NCBI RefSeq assembly: GCF_021742065.1
Contig: NZ_JAKKIE010000008.1
Location: 1-64,000, forward strand
DNA: 64,000 bases
Direction of reading: 5' to 3'
From: Rhizorhapis sp. SPR117
GTDB taxonomy: Bacteria; Pseudomonadota; Alphaproteobacteria; Sphingomonadales; Sphingomonadaceae
Of the stretch, positions 37,275-46,319 are shown in pieces. The position numbers were made by a program, and so were the translations under genes. Every line of letters begins with the position of its first letter. Within the stretch, counting starts at the first letter, position 1. The notes under the pieces were generated by a model. The model was not told the origin of the DNA and did not search any database. It worked only from the letters and a program-made list of their open reading frames with translations.

Positions 37275-38362
37275 GGACTTGAGAATGAGAAACCTTCGGC
37301 GGCAAGTCCCGGACCGAAGGCCAAAGCGATGCCATTCCGGGGAACTTTGTCTGCCAGCATTCCAGCCAATACGAACATGAGTGTAGCCGACGACATATTG
37401 CCGAATGCATCCAGCACAGCCCGGCTACTGTCGAGGGCGTGTTCGGGCAGATCCAGCCCATGCGCCACGGCATCCAGAATCGATCGCCCCCCTGCATGCA
37501 CAGCCCAGCCGTCCACCTCTTTGACGCCCTCCGGGCATAATATTGCGCGCATTTCAGATTCCGCCAATGCATTGGCAATGCGCCTGGGTACTTCGCCTGA
37601 CAAATGCATGGCAAAGCCATGATCGCCGATATGCCATTGAATCAGGTGCTGACTATCGGGAAGCGTCGCGGCAAAGGGAGCATCAATACGCAAACCCGCC
37701 GGATCTGCTGTCACCAGTGCCGCCGCTGCGCCGTCGCCAAATTGCAGTGCGGCGAGAAGGGTTTCCAGCCGGTCATATTTTTGTAGATGCAGGCTGGATA
37801 GCTCTACGCAAATAGCAAGCACGCGTGCGCCCGGATCAGACCGAACGATATGCCGAGCAGAACGTAGCGCGGCGGCGGCGGCGTAGCAGCCCATATAGCC
37901 GACAAGCAGCCGCTCGACCGAAGGCGATAAGCCGAGCGCGTGGGCAATGACCTGATCGACGCCCGGCGCCACGAACCCGGTGCAGCTTGCAACGACCAGA
38001 TGGGTTATACCATCCGTTTTCACTTGTTTTGCAAGAGCGTCAATTGCTTGCAATGCCAGTGCGGGCGCTGCCTGCGCATAGAATTTCATGCGCGTCGACG
38101 TTGGAGGAAATTCGGCGCTCGCATAAAATCCGCCCGGCTCCACCGGCGATCCTGTGCCGTTTGCTTTTGGCAGGACCGACCAGCGGTGGGAAATGCCGCT
38201 ACGGCGCGCCATCCGCTGAAACAGCGCGCGGTCGGTGTCGCTGGTCAGTTGCGCTTGCGCCCATGCGATGAAAGGCTGATGGATGTCATGACCGGGAACA
38301 GCAGTGCCAATGGCATTGATATAGGCAGCAATGGCGATGGTTTGGACCTTCCATGTCGTCAG
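37271..38362 (-). CDS. Type III polyketide synthase (chalcone/alkylresorcinol synthase family)
   Basis: About 363 residues if started at CTG 38362. The catalytic triad is complete: Cys127 in VVASCTGFVAPG, His289 in WAVHAGGRSIL, and Asn322 in DAFGNMSSATLMF. The open frame contains no ATG, GTG or TTG before 38212, yet translation upstream of that ATG gives perfect family sequence (AYINAIGTAVPGHDIHQ, then RALFQRMARRSGISHR), so the true start must be upstream. CTG at 38362 is the best candidate: GGGA lies about ten bases upstream and a promoter candidate further up. A non-standard start, or a small sequence change, must be considered. It heads the PKS-methyltransferase-flavoprotein operon. Confidence 0.85.
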   Translation of the reverse strand: MTTWKVQTIAIAAYINAIGTAVPGHDIHQPFIAWAQAQLTSDTDRALFQRMARRSGISHRWSVLPKANGTGSPVEPGGFYASAEFPPTSTRMKFYAQAAPALALQAIDALAKQVKTDGITHLVVASCTGFVAPGVDQVIAHALGLSPSVERLLVGYMGCYAAAAALRSARHIVRSDPGARVLAICVELSSLHLQKYDRLETLLAALQFGDGAAAALVTADPAGLRIDAPFAATLPDSQHLIQWHIGDHGFAMHLSGEVPRRIANALAESEMRAILCPEGVKEVDGWAVHAGGRSILDAVAHGLDLPEHALDSSRAVLDAFGNMSSATLMFVLAGMLADKVPRNGIALAFGPGLAAEGFSFSSP

Positions 38363-38400
38363 CGCGGGATCGTCCCGTGGTATCTGCCCTGTTGAACGGG

Positions 38401-38428
38401 ATACTATACTCCTAGGTCTTCAGGACAA
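38401..38428 (-). promoter_or_regulatory. Candidate promoter of the type III PKS operon
   Basis: On the minus strand TTGTCC (38423-38428) and TAGTAT (38401-38406) are spaced by 16 bases, four of six matches to each consensus hexamer. Transcription from here would begin just downstream of 38401 and leave a leader of roughly 30 bases before the CTG candidate start. AGGAG inside the spacer is therefore unlikely to be a ribosome site. Confidence 0.35.
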
Positions 38429-38467
38429 ATAGGGAATCAATGTCCGTGTTGAGGATTCTCCGCACTG

Positions 38468-39493
38468 CTATTGTCCACGGGCGGCCTGCCGGGCAATGAT
38501 CAGCAGTTCATGTTCGATCAAAACAGGGCCGGCATTCCGACTGGATCGTGACAGTCGTTCTGCCTGACCCAGGCGGTGGATGATGCGCGCGATACCATCG
38601 GAAGACCAGAGGCGGACTTGCCGCTGCACAGCGCTCTTGTCCTTCCAGAAAACAGCACGACCGGCCGATGCCATAGCGGCGTCCGGGCTGCTGCCCTTTT
38701 CTACCTCTGCACGAATCGCAGCGAGCAGATGGGCTCGGCGCAGCAATGCCCACAGCATACTACCCTCACTGGCACCCAATTGCGCCAGAATCTGCAATTC
38801 GTGGACCAGCTTGGCTGTATCGCCGCTCAGCGTGGCATTGACCAGCGCACCAATATCCTGTTCTGTCGTCTCGGCTGCCAATGCGTCTATGGCATCGTGC
38901 GTCGCATCCATCGGATGGTCCGGCGCGGCATTCAAATAAAGGGCGAGCTTTTCAATTTCGCCCGACATCAACGTGCGGTCGCCGCCGGTCAGTTCGGCGA
39001 TTCTCCGGGCAAGATCGGGTGCGAGACGTAATCCCAGTTCGCGGGCGATCGTGGCAGCAAGCTGTTCGGCATCACGACCTTCGGGCATATAGCTGGCGCA
39101 AGTCATGACGGCCTTGTGGTCGAGCGCAAGCTTGAGAATTTTCGATGTATTCCTTATTTCTCCCGCTATCGCCACGACCGGATTGCCAGCTTGAGCGGCA
39201 TTCAACAGTCCTTCGATTGCAGGCAACGCCTCATCGCCCGACAGGGTCAGACGCAGCCAACGAGCGTCACCAAACATGGAGATCGAAGCGGCTTCATCGG
39301 CCAAGCGTGCCGGATCACCCTTCAAGGTCGCCCCGTCCAGATCGATACGCTCGGCATTTGGCCCCATGGCCCGTTCCAGCCGTTTTGCCAGCGCCCGGCT
39401 ACCTGCCTCGTCCGGACCGTAAAGCAGGAACAGGCGAATATCGGCGGGTGGCGCATCAAGTGCGCGTTCAATCTGGCCTTTATTGGCCTTCAC
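38468..39493 (-). CDS. holA: DNA polymerase III delta subunit
   Basis: 341 residues. The clamp-loader delta subunit opens the beta clamp. RLFLLYGPDEAGSRALAKRL (about 20-39) is the AAA-like N-terminus without a functional P-loop, as expected for delta, and the C-terminal helical domain contains LWALLRRAHLLAAIRAEVEKG. Last gene of the leuS-lptE-holA unit: starts inside lptE with a four-base overlap. Confidence 0.92.
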   Translation of the reverse strand: MKANKGQIERALDAPPADIRLFLLYGPDEAGSRALAKRLERAMGPNAERIDLDGATLKGDPARLADEAASISMFGDARWLRLTLSGDEALPAIEGLLNAAQAGNPVVAIAGEIRNTSKILKLALDHKAVMTCASYMPEGRDAEQLAATIARELGLRLAPDLARRIAELTGGDRTLMSGEIEKLALYLNAAPDHPMDATHDAIDALAAETTEQDIGALVNATLSGDTAKLVHELQILAQLGASEGSMLWALLRRAHLLAAIRAEVEKGSSPDAAMASAGRAVFWKDKSAVQRQVRLWSSDGIARIIHRLGQAERLSRSSRNAGPVLIEHELLIIARQAARGQ

Positions 39494-39990
39494 TGGTCAT
39501 TCGCGCCGCGCGTCGCATAGAGCGCAAGGCGCGAAATGATCTGATCGGCGACTGTCTGTGCCAAACGTTCAAGCGCGGTATTTTCCGCTGCGATGGTCGC
39601 ATATTCCGAACTGGTGACGTCAATCCCGGCGTCTGAACCGGCCGTTGCATCAAGCACTACCGTTTTTCCGCTCAGTTCGATCAACTGGTATCGAGCGCGC
39701 AGGGTGCGTCGCTCGCGCGTCACGGCATCGTCGGAACGCACGCCAAAGCCTGTAATTTCGTCATCCAGTTTGACGACCAGACGATAGCGAGGGGATGCTG
39801 TGGGCACGGCGGCCAGACGATCGTTGATCGCGTTTCGGACAAGCCAGCCGCCTTTTCCCTCAATCGGGGCCACTTCAATATCGCGCAGCGATTGTGCGAC
39901 CGCCCCCTCACTGCCGCCGGCATAAAGCGGACGCAAGCCACAGCCCGACAGGCTGGCGGCGATCAGCAACAAGGGAAGAAGGCGTTTCAT
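39490..39990 (-). CDS. lptE: LPS-assembly lipoprotein LptE
   Basis: 166 residues. [23 protein letters not shown] is a lipoprotein signal (lipidated Cys17), and GLRPLYAGG after it is the typical LptE start. It plugs the LptD barrel that places LPS (here probably glycosphingolipid-related transport partners) in the outer membrane. Its ATG overlaps the leuS stop and its end overlaps holA. This leuS-lptE-holA order is common in alphaproteobacteria and supports the assignment of an otherwise weakly conserved protein. Confidence 0.85.
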   Translation of the reverse strand: MKRLLPLLLIAASLSGCGLRPLYAGGSEGAVAQSLRDIEVAPIEGKGGWLVRNAINDRLAAVPTASPRYRLVVKLDDEITGFGVRSDDAVTRERRTLRARYQLIELSGKTVVLDATAGSDAGIDVTSSEYATIAAENTALERLAQTVADQIISRLALYATRGANDQ

Positions 39991-42506
39991 ATGACCAGAT
40001 TGACCAATCGATCGGGAACGACAATCACTTTTTTCGGAACTGCGCCATCAAGCGAGCGGACAATCTTTACCGATGCCAGTGCAAGACGCTCCAGTTCGTC
40101 CTTCGGCGTGCCTTTGGCGACGGTCAGCGTGTCGCGCAACTTGCCCTGCACTTGAATGGCAACAGTAACTTCATCCTCGACCAGCAGCGCAGGATCGACG
40201 TTCGGCCAGGGTGCATCTGCGATAAGGCCCTGCTCGCCCATGTCGGCCCAGGCTTCCTCGGCCAGATGCGGCGTCATGGGTGCCACCAGCAGGGCAAGCG
40301 CACGAATGGCGGCGGAGCGCGATGCCGATGGAGCAGCTTTCTCAACGGCATTCGCAAGTTCGTAAATTTTCGCCACCGCCTTGTTGAATGATAGCGCCTC
40401 AATGTCCTTGGCCACGCCGTCGATGGTCTGGTGCAGTTTGCGATCGAGCGGCTTGTCCTCACCCGTTGCCGCCGCATCGATTTGGCCAAAAAGCCGCCAC
40501 AAGCGATTGACGAAACGCCATGCACCTTCAATTCCTGCCGCAGTCCACGGCAGGTCGCGTTCCGGCGGGCTATCCGACAGCATGAACCAGCGCACCGCGT
40601 CCGCGCCATATTGTTCGATAATGTCATCGGGATCGACGACATTCTTCTTCGACTTGGACATTTTTTCTACCCGGCCGAGCGTCGCATTCTCACCGGTCTC
40701 GAGGACGACCACCCGGTCGCCGCGCTTTTCCACCTCATCCGGGGATAGCCAGCGGCCGTCGGTCGCTTTGTATGTTTCATGCGTCACCATGCCTTGCGTG
40801 AACAGGCCGGTGAATGGCTCGGATATGTCCAGCATGCCGATGTGCTTGAGTGCGCGGGTCCAGAAGCGGGCATAGAGCAGGTGCAGGATCGCATGTTCGA
40901 CGCCGCCGATATACTGGCTGACGGGCATCCATTTCTTGACGGTTTCCGCATCGAAGGGCTTGTCGCTGGGCTGGCTGGCAAAGCGGATGAAATACCAGCT
41001 TGAATCGACGAAGGTGTCGAGCGTATCGGTTTCGCGCCGCGCTGCCTTGCCGCATTTGGGGCAGTCCACATGCTTCCATGTCGGGTGCCGGTCCAGCGGG
41101 TTGCCGGGAACATCGAAGCTGACATCATCGGGCAAGATGATCGGCAACTGTGCCTTGGGAACCCCGACCGGGCCGCATGTATCGCAGTGAATGATCGGGA
41201 TCGGGGTGCCCCAGTAACGCTGGCGCGATACGCCCCAGTCGCGTAACCGCCAAACGGTCGTGCCATGCCCCCATCCTTCGGCTTCGGCGCGGTCGATAAC
41301 GGCCTTTTTGGCGGATTCGGCATCCATGCCGTTCAGGAATTGAGAATTCACCAGATGGCCAGGCCCCGTATAGGCCTCGTCATGAACTGGCGCGTCTTCC
41401 TGTCCCTCAGGCGCGACGACGCGCTCGACCGGCAGCATATATTTACGCGCAAAATCCAGATCGCGCTGGTCGTGTCCGGGCACGCCCATGACTGCGCCGG
41501 TGCCATAGTCCATCAGCACGAAATTGGCGACAAATAGTGGCAGTTTCCAGTCTGGATTGAAGGGGTGGACGACCGACAGACCGGTATCGTGGCCCTTCTT
41601 GTCCATCGTCTCGATGTCGGCTGCGGCGGTGCCAGTGGCGCGGCATTCCTCGATGAACGCGGTCAGCAGCGCATCATTTTCCGCCAGCGCCTGCGCGATG
41701 GGGTGATCGGCAGCGATGGCGGCAAAGCTTGCGCCGAAAATCGTGTCGGGACGCGTAGAGAAAACCGCAACTTCGCTATGACCATTCACAGCCTGATCCA
41801 GCTTGAAACTGAACTGCAACCCCACGCTCTTGCCGATCCAGTTTTCCTGCATCAGCTTGACCTTTTCGGGCCAGTGGTCGAGCGTTTTTAAACCATCGAG
41901 CAATTCGTCGGCAAAATCGGTGATCTTCAGGAACCATTGCGAAAGCTTGCGCTTTTCGACCGTTGCGCCCGAACGCCAGCCCTTGCCGTCAATCACCTGC
42001 TCATTGGCGAGCACGGTCATGTCGACCGGATCCCAATTGACCGCCGATTCCTTGCGATAGACCAGACCATGTTCGTACAGATCGAGGAACAGCGCCTGTT
42101 CGTGACCGTAATATTCAGGTTCGCAGGTCGCAAGTTCGCGCGACCAATCCAGCGCGAAACCCAGCTTTTTCAATTGCGCCCGCATGGTGGCGATATTCTG
42201 GCGCGTCCAGCTTCCCGGATGCACCTTCTTTTCCATGGCGGCATTTTCGGCAGGCATGCCAAAAGCGTCCCAGCCCATCGGATGCAGCACCTCATGCCCC
42301 GTCATACGACGAAAGCGCGCCAGCACGTCGCCCATGGAATAATTGCGGACATGGCCAATGTGGATGCGGCCGGAGGGATAGGGAAACATCTCCAGCACAT
42401 AACTGCGCGGTTTGACGCTATCGTCGGAGGCGCGAAAACTCTGTTGTTCGTCCCAGATTTTCTGCCAGCGGGCATCGGCCTCAAGCGGGTTGAAGCGCCT
42501 TTGCAT
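39987..42506 (-). CDS. leuS: Leucyl-tRNA synthetase
   Basis: 839 residues, class I synthetase. The start is the ATG at 42506 ([15 protein letters not shown]); the open frame to 42641 runs into DUF3576. [16 protein letters not shown] has the HIGH motif (49-52), the editing CP1 domain has [16 protein letters not shown] with the discriminating Thr-rich loop and [10 protein letters not shown], and [10 protein letters not shown] is the KMSKS loop. The C-terminal anticodon-binding helices end with the small leucine-specific domain. It overlaps lptE by four bases. Confidence 0.98.
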   Translation of the reverse strand: MQRRFNPLEADARWQKIWDEQQSFRASDDSVKPRSYVLEMFPYPSGRIHIGHVRNYSMGDVLARFRRMTGHEVLHPMGWDAFGMPAENAAMEKKVHPGSWTRQNIATMRAQLKKLGFALDWSRELATCEPEYYGHEQALFLDLYEHGLVYRKESAVNWDPVDMTVLANEQVIDGKGWRSGATVEKRKLSQWFLKITDFADELLDGLKTLDHWPEKVKLMQENWIGKSVGLQFSFKLDQAVNGHSEVAVFSTRPDTIFGASFAAIAADHPIAQALAENDALLTAFIEECRATGTAAADIETMDKKGHDTGLSVVHPFNPDWKLPLFVANFVLMDYGTGAVMGVPGHDQRDLDFARKYMLPVERVVAPEGQEDAPVHDEAYTGPGHLVNSQFLNGMDAESAKKAVIDRAEAEGWGHGTTVWRLRDWGVSRQRYWGTPIPIIHCDTCGPVGVPKAQLPIILPDDVSFDVPGNPLDRHPTWKHVDCPKCGKAARRETDTLDTFVDSSWYFIRFASQPSDKPFDAETVKKWMPVSQYIGGVEHAILHLLYARFWTRALKHIGMLDISEPFTGLFTQGMVTHETYKATDGRWLSPDEVEKRGDRVVVLETGENATLGRVEKMSKSKKNVVDPDDIIEQYGADAVRWFMLSDSPPERDLPWTAAGIEGAWRFVNRLWRLFGQIDAAATGEDKPLDRKLHQTIDGVAKDIEALSFNKAVAKIYELANAVEKAAPSASRSAAIRALALLVAPMTPHLAEEAWADMGEQGLIADAPWPNVDPALLVEDEVTVAIQVQGKLRDTLTVAKGTPKDELERLALASVKIVRSLDGAVPKKVIVVPDRLVNLVI

Positions 42507-42541
42507 ATTCACTCCCAAGATAAGGTCTGCCGCGTAGGGCG

Positions 42542-42991
42542 TCAGCCGCCAATGGCACTGCGTCGCAGGTCGCGTGCCTTGGACAGAATGATTTCTTCCA
42601 GTTTCTGAACGGTTGCCGCCTGAACGGGCGCATCGACCCATTGTCCCGCCTGACTGACCTGACGACTGGCCGCAACGCGCAGGGCATCGGCACGCAAATC
42701 CTGATCCAGTATCGATACGGTCAGCTTCATGCGTTCATTGGGCGCGGTCGGATTGGCATACCAGTCGGTGACGATAACGCCGCCATTGGAGTCGGTTTGC
42801 AGGAGCGGCATGAAGGATAAAGTGTCAAGAGTCGCCCGCCACAAATAGCTGTTGACGCCAATCGTCGTCACCCGCGATGCGGCAAGATCGGCCTTGGGAC
42901 GCTCTTGCCGCGATCCGCAGGCCGCCAGCACCGACAGGCTGGCAATGATAAGAACGGTGCGGATGGCCGGCATGGAAATCGGGCGAAGCAT
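42542..42991 (-). CDS. DUF3576 family lipoprotein
   Basis: 149 residues. The signal peptide ends in a lipobox (SVLAACGS, Cys25). [28 protein letters not shown] and the acidic/basic C-terminal part match DUF3576, an alphaproteobacterial lipoprotein family that normally precedes leuS. Function unknown; an outer-membrane or periplasmic role is inferred from the lipobox. It is separated from leuS by 35 bases and probably co-transcribed. Confidence 0.9.
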   Translation of the reverse strand: MLRPISMPAIRTVLIIASLSVLAACGSRQERPKADLAASRVTTIGVNSYLWRATLDTLSFMPLLQTDSNGGVIVTDWYANPTAPNERMKLTVSILDQDLRADALRVAASRQVSQAGQWVDAPVQAATVQKLEEIILSKARDLRRSAIGG

Positions 42992-43209
42992 GAAGCTTTT
43001 CCTTGAAAAATCTGGATGTCTCGAAGGCTTCTATAGTTGGTCTTGCGGCTGGAGCAAGCCTGTCGCACAGGCGATTCTTGCTAAAGCAGCATCCGGCCTG
43101 TGTGTTTAATGCCACAAAGCCGCAGAAAACCGACTCACAGGACTAGCCGTGACCGGCAAAATGGTGATATGGATACATCATAAAATTAACGGAGGAGTAT
43201 TGGGGGATC

Positions 43210-43941
43210 ATGCGTACGCGTCGGGGATATGTGCTTTGGACTGGAGCGGCCTTTGCCGTGGCCGCCCTTGCCTTGTCACCTGCAATCGGGGCCGTGGCTG
43301 ATCTGGTCACTGGTTCGGGCGAATCGCATTCCGTATCGCTTAGCCGGTTGGGCAGCATCGGTTCCTTCACCCCTGCCAATCCTGATCCCCGGCTTGCGGC
43401 AACTTATGCCAAGGCGTCGTTGCAGTCGAATCACTCCTTCCGTTTCACGCCCACCAGTGGATCGATGAGCGGCAGCCGGTCTGTGACCATTGCCGTTCGT
43501 GCTGGCGTTTTCTCCGCGCTTTCTGATCGCGGGCTATCCACAACCATGAGTATCACGCCAGTGTCCTATAATCTGGGCGTTGCGCGTGGGTGGAAGAAAT
43601 TTGCATTGCCCGATTCGGTGGGCAGGGCCGAAATTCCGCCGGTCGCAATTGAAACCAGCGCTAGCAGTTCGCAAGCCGCCGACAGCTTCAGCCTGACCGG
43701 CAAGAAGAAGTTCAGCACCAGTGTTCAATTGGACAGCGAACGCCCGATCGCCACCTCGCCACAAACGCTGGCCGGTACGGAAGCGATTTCCGTCGATGTG
43801 GCCGGCTCCTATTCCCTGACCCGCAATCTGGACCTGAAAGCAGGCGTTCGGTATCGCGGATCCGCCAACCGCCTTGCACCCCTGACCGATGACCGGCAGG
43901 ACAGCCAGGCCGTCTATATCGGCACAGCCTTCAAATTCTGA
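43210..43941 (+). CDS. Conserved hypothetical exported protein, possible beta-rich envelope protein
   Basis: 243 residues. Signal peptide about 1-28 (WTGAAFAVAALALSPAIGA). The mature part is rich in Ser/Thr and alternating strands. It mentions no known motif; the last strand (SQAVYIGTAFKF) ends in phenylalanine, and LDLKAGVRYRG suggests membrane strands, so an outer-membrane barrel is possible. I do not recognise the family. GGAGGAGTATTGGGGGATC lies ahead of the ATG. It stands alone, divergent from DUF3576. Confidence 0.65.
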   Translation: MRTRRGYVLWTGAAFAVAALALSPAIGAVADLVTGSGESHSVSLSRLGSIGSFTPANPDPRLAATYAKASLQSNHSFRFTPTSGSMSGSRSVTIAVRAGVFSALSDRGLSTTMSITPVSYNLGVARGWKKFALPDSVGRAEIPPVAIETSASSSQAADSFSLTGKKKFSTSVQLDSERPIATSPQTLAGTEAISVDVAGSYSLTRNLDLKAGVRYRGSANRLAPLTDDRQDSQAVYIGTAFKF

Positions 43942-44105
43942 TCGGCGCCGGATTTTAACGTCTCAGCACAGGTTCACTCCAGATCCTGTTCGTGCGTCGG
44001 TTTGAAATAGGTGCAGATCGACGTGTCGATGGCACGTCCGGCCTCTTGGCGAATTTCCAGCGACTGTGAAACGGTTATGCCCTGTCGATCCCGGCCAAGA
44101 GGGCA

Positions 44106-45236
44106 ATGCGCGTGACAAGGCATATCCAGCAGTTCGAGGTCTTGCGCGGTTTTGCTGCGAGCTGGGTCTTTGTCAGCCATATCCTGCTGATTTCCGAAAT
44201 CCATATGGGACCGATCAACGATGGCGGTAAGGCCGTTGATATTTTCGTGATACTCAGCGGATTTGTCATTACCTTGCTGATCAACCGCCATCCCGAACCT
44301 TATGGCGGCTATCTGTTTCGCCGATTCATGCGGCTTTACCCGCTCTTCCTGATCGCGCTGCTGCTTGGATGGGCGACGACAGATCTTTATGGGCCAGTGA
44401 TAGGGGCATCCCATTTCGGGGCGCCAGCGGCGGATAATTTCGCAATCCGGGGCGATGTGCTGGCGCGCGATTTCTGGTCGCACCTGTTGCTTCATCTCAC
44501 CATGCTGCATGGCGCAATCCCCGATTCCGTTCTGCCGCTTTCGGCGCTCAGCTTTTCAGGGCCGCTCTGGTCGATTTCGCTGGAATGGCAATTCTATCTG
44601 GTCGCGCCCTTCCTCGCTTCTGTCCTTGATTTTCGCAGGGGCGGACGATGGCCGTTGATTGTCATCTCTTTGATCATCATCGAATTGCTGCGGTTCGCGG
44701 CAAAGGCCTATTGGACAGCGAAGGTTCCGGCGTTTCTGCCGATGCGGCTTGACCTGTTCGCGCTGGGCATCTTGTGCGCGCACGGGTGGGATTGGGCACG
44801 CACGGCGCGTTTACCGGTGCTGGTCGCGCTGGTGGTGGCGGTCCTCGCCCTGTTGCGCGGGCTGGGGCATAATTGGTTGCCATTACTGATCTGGTCGGGA
44901 ACCTATATGCTCGCCGCGACGGGGGATCGCTATCGGGTGACGGCACTGGCCAACCGTCTTTATACGCTCTCCCTTTTCCGTTGGATCGGTGAGCGGTCCT
45001 ATGGATTATATGTGCTGCACATGCCGATCATGCTGGCGTTCGCCTGGTTCGTGGTGCTGCCGCTTGGGTTAAACCAGGTGGCGACGCTGGCCGCATTGGC
45101 GACGGCGTTTCCATTGGTGCTGGCGGCGGCGGCGCTCTGCTACCGCTATGTCGAACGACCCACCATCCGTTGGGCCAGAGGACTGGCGCAGCGATCGCCA
45201 GGGCATCGGGCCGTACCGATTCCCGAGACTGGTTGA
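44106..45236 (+). CDS. Acyltransferase-3 family membrane protein
   Basis: 376 residues with about ten membrane helices. FEVLRGFAASWVFVSH carries the conserved arginine and histidine of the acyltransferase-3 (OafA/NodX) family, and VDIFVILSGFVIT the FFxLSGF-type motif; YLFRRFMRLYP is the RxxRxxP motif. These proteins O-acetylate or acylate cell-surface glycans. No sugar genes surround it. AAGAGGGCA is the ribosome site. The 164-base gap upstream holds no other gene; a REP-like palindrome begins 18 bases past its stop. Confidence 0.88.
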   Translation: MRVTRHIQQFEVLRGFAASWVFVSHILLISEIHMGPINDGGKAVDIFVILSGFVITLLINRHPEPYGGYLFRRFMRLYPLFLIALLLGWATTDLYGPVIGASHFGAPAADNFAIRGDVLARDFWSHLLLHLTMLHGAIPDSVLPLSALSFSGPLWSISLEWQFYLVAPFLASVLDFRRGGRWPLIVISLIIIELLRFAAKAYWTAKVPAFLPMRLDLFALGILCAHGWDWARTARLPVLVALVVAVLALLRGLGHNWLPLLIWSGTYMLAATGDRYRVTALANRLYTLSLFRWIGERSYGLYVLHMPIMLAFAWFVVLPLGLNQVATLAALATAFPLVLAAAALCYRYVERPTIRWARGLAQRSPGHRAVPIPETG

Positions 45237-45253
45237 AGGGGAGAAGCTTAAAG

Positions 45254-45289
45254 CCCTCTCCCCTTCAGGGGAGAGGGTTGGGAGAGGGG
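45254..45289. repeat. REP-like palindromic element A
   Basis: CCCTCTCCCCTTCAGGGGAGAGGG with a GGGAGAGGGG tail: an almost perfect hairpin (arms of ten bases around TTCA-type loop) plus a half-repeat. It contains the stop codon of the DUF559 gene and lies 18 bases past the acyltransferase stop. Same unit as elements B and C. Confidence 0.8.
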
Positions 45290-45624
45290 CCTACAAGCTG
45301 CCCAATCGCCTCCAGCACGCCCTCAAGATTCCTCATCACCTCCGCATTGGTGAAACGAATAACCCGATAGCCCTGCATTTCCAGAAATGCCGTCCGGCGG
45401 GCGTCATGCGCGATCTGCGTGCCATGACTGTCGCCGTCCAGTTCGATGACCAGCATCGGATCGCGGCAGGCGAAGTCGGCAATATAGGGACCGATGACTT
45501 TCTGGCGGCGAAACTTGACCCCCTGAAACCGGCGGGCGCGCAGAGCAAGCCAGAGGCGCGTTTCCGGCGGAGTTTGGGCGAGGCGAAGGGATTTTGCACG
45601 GTCGATGGCGGTCTGGTCGCGCAT
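45265..45624 (-). CDS. DUF559 family protein (endonuclease-fold)
   Basis: About 119 residues. After a short helix (MRDQTAIDRAKSLRLAQTPPE) the core has GVKFRRQKVIGPYIADFACRD and LVIELDGDSH, the acidic PD-(D/E)xK-like pattern of DUF559, related to very-short-patch-repair endonucleases. The long upstream frame to 46017 is not coding. Its C-terminus runs into REP element A (LVGPSPNPLP), which supplies the stop. DUF559 genes are often embedded among such repeats. Function unproven. Confidence 0.8.
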   Translation of the reverse strand: MRDQTAIDRAKSLRLAQTPPETRLWLALRARRFQGVKFRRQKVIGPYIADFACRDPMLVIELDGDSHGTQIAHDARRTAFLEMQGYRVIRFTNAEVMRNLEGVLEAIGQLVGPSPNPLP

Positions 45625-45658
45625 TTCTTCAGGTGCTTTCCCTTGTGGGCCGGACAGT

Positions 45659-45695
45659 CCCCTCTCCCCGACCCTCTCCCCTAAAGGGGAGAGGG
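45659..45695. repeat. REP-like palindromic element B
   Basis: CCCCTCTCCCCGACCCTCTCCCC-TAAA-GGGGAGAGGG: a ten-base hairpin with a preceding half-repeat. It lies just upstream of the DUF559 start and is in inverted orientation to element C, 13 bases away. Confidence 0.8.
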
Positions 45696-45708
45696 AGACT
45701 GACCAAAG

Positions 45709-45745
45709 CCCTCTCCCCTTTAGGGGAGAGGGTCGGGAGAGGGGG
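45709..45745. repeat. REP-like palindromic element C
   Basis: CCCTCTCCCC-TTTA-GGGGAGAGGG followed by GTCGGGAGAGGGGG, the reverse complement of element B over nearly its whole length. With B it forms a long inverted pair capable of a large cruciform or RNA hairpin. It ends 16 bases from the stop of the 185-residue orphan gene. Confidence 0.8.
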
Positions 45746-45761
45746 AGTGCTGCGTCTTGTT

Positions 45762-46319
45762 TTAATCCGCCGCCATGGTAGCAATCTGTATCAAAAATCG
45801 TGCGACAGAATATAATCCATATATAGCCGTGATTAATCCGATAATAAGCAAAGTTAAAGCAGCTAAATTGAACCATTTTGGCAACAAACGCTGATGAATT
45901 ACCGGAACCATTTTGGCAGGACCTTCCAACGATCGAACAGTATCTATTAAAGGGCCGTTCAGAACTTGTACTGTTACGATTTCTCCTGGGCCCAAGTAAG
46001 GCATTTCTAGAATCCACTCGTCACGAGCACCTGTTCTAATTTCATGATCTACACTTGGGAAAATCGAATACCCCCATGGATGAGGTCCGGGTTGGGCTGT
46101 TAGCTGAACCCTATTAGCGCTTTTGCGACCCTGATTCTGAACGATAAGTTGTCCCGCCTTAAGAGTAAACGGTGGGTTATCATTTTGTTGCTTAAGCTCG
46201 AACCAAGCCGAATTTGGGCTGAAAGCAATCAGCCGAGGTTTCCCAGTAAGCCAATAAGCGAAATAGGCTCCTATCAGCGTCACCAACGCCGTCGCAAGGA
46301 CCGTCCAAAGATTCTCCAT
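45762..46319 (-). CDS. Orphan membrane-anchored protein, atypical composition
   Basis: 185 residues. One N-terminal helix (about 6-25), a mid region of beta strands with LIVQNQGRKSANRVQLTA and GPGEIVTVQVLNG (Ig-like pattern) and a second helix near the C-terminus (about 150-178). Its DNA is visibly richer in A and T than every neighbour. It starts immediately after the nrdB stop (TAAATG), so it is transcribed with nrdB. I do not recognise the family; composition and the nearby REP elements suggest it was acquired. Confidence 0.7.
   Translation of the reverse strand: MENLWTVLATALVTLIGAYFAYWLTGKPRLIAFSPNSAWFELKQQNDNPPFTLKAGQLIVQNQGRKSANRVQLTAQPGPHPWGYSIFPSVDHEIRTGARDEWILEMPYLGPGEIVTVQVLNGPLIDTVRSLEGPAKMVPVIHQRLLPKWFNLAALTLLIIGLITAIYGLYSVARFLIQIATMAAD

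Noticed and set aside
43974..44510. Minus-strand frame of 178 codons opposite the acyltransferase start
   Set aside because: The plus strand has a good ribosome site and unmistakable acyltransferase-3 motifs in the same place.
45254..45745. Possible CRISPR array from repeated CCCTCTCC units
   Set aside because: Only three units, palindromic, in mixed orientation and without regular spacers: REP-like, not CRISPR.
45625..46017. N-terminal extension of the DUF559 frame
   Set aside because: It translates through REP elements B and C and the orphan gene in another frame; DUF559 proteins start near MRDQ.
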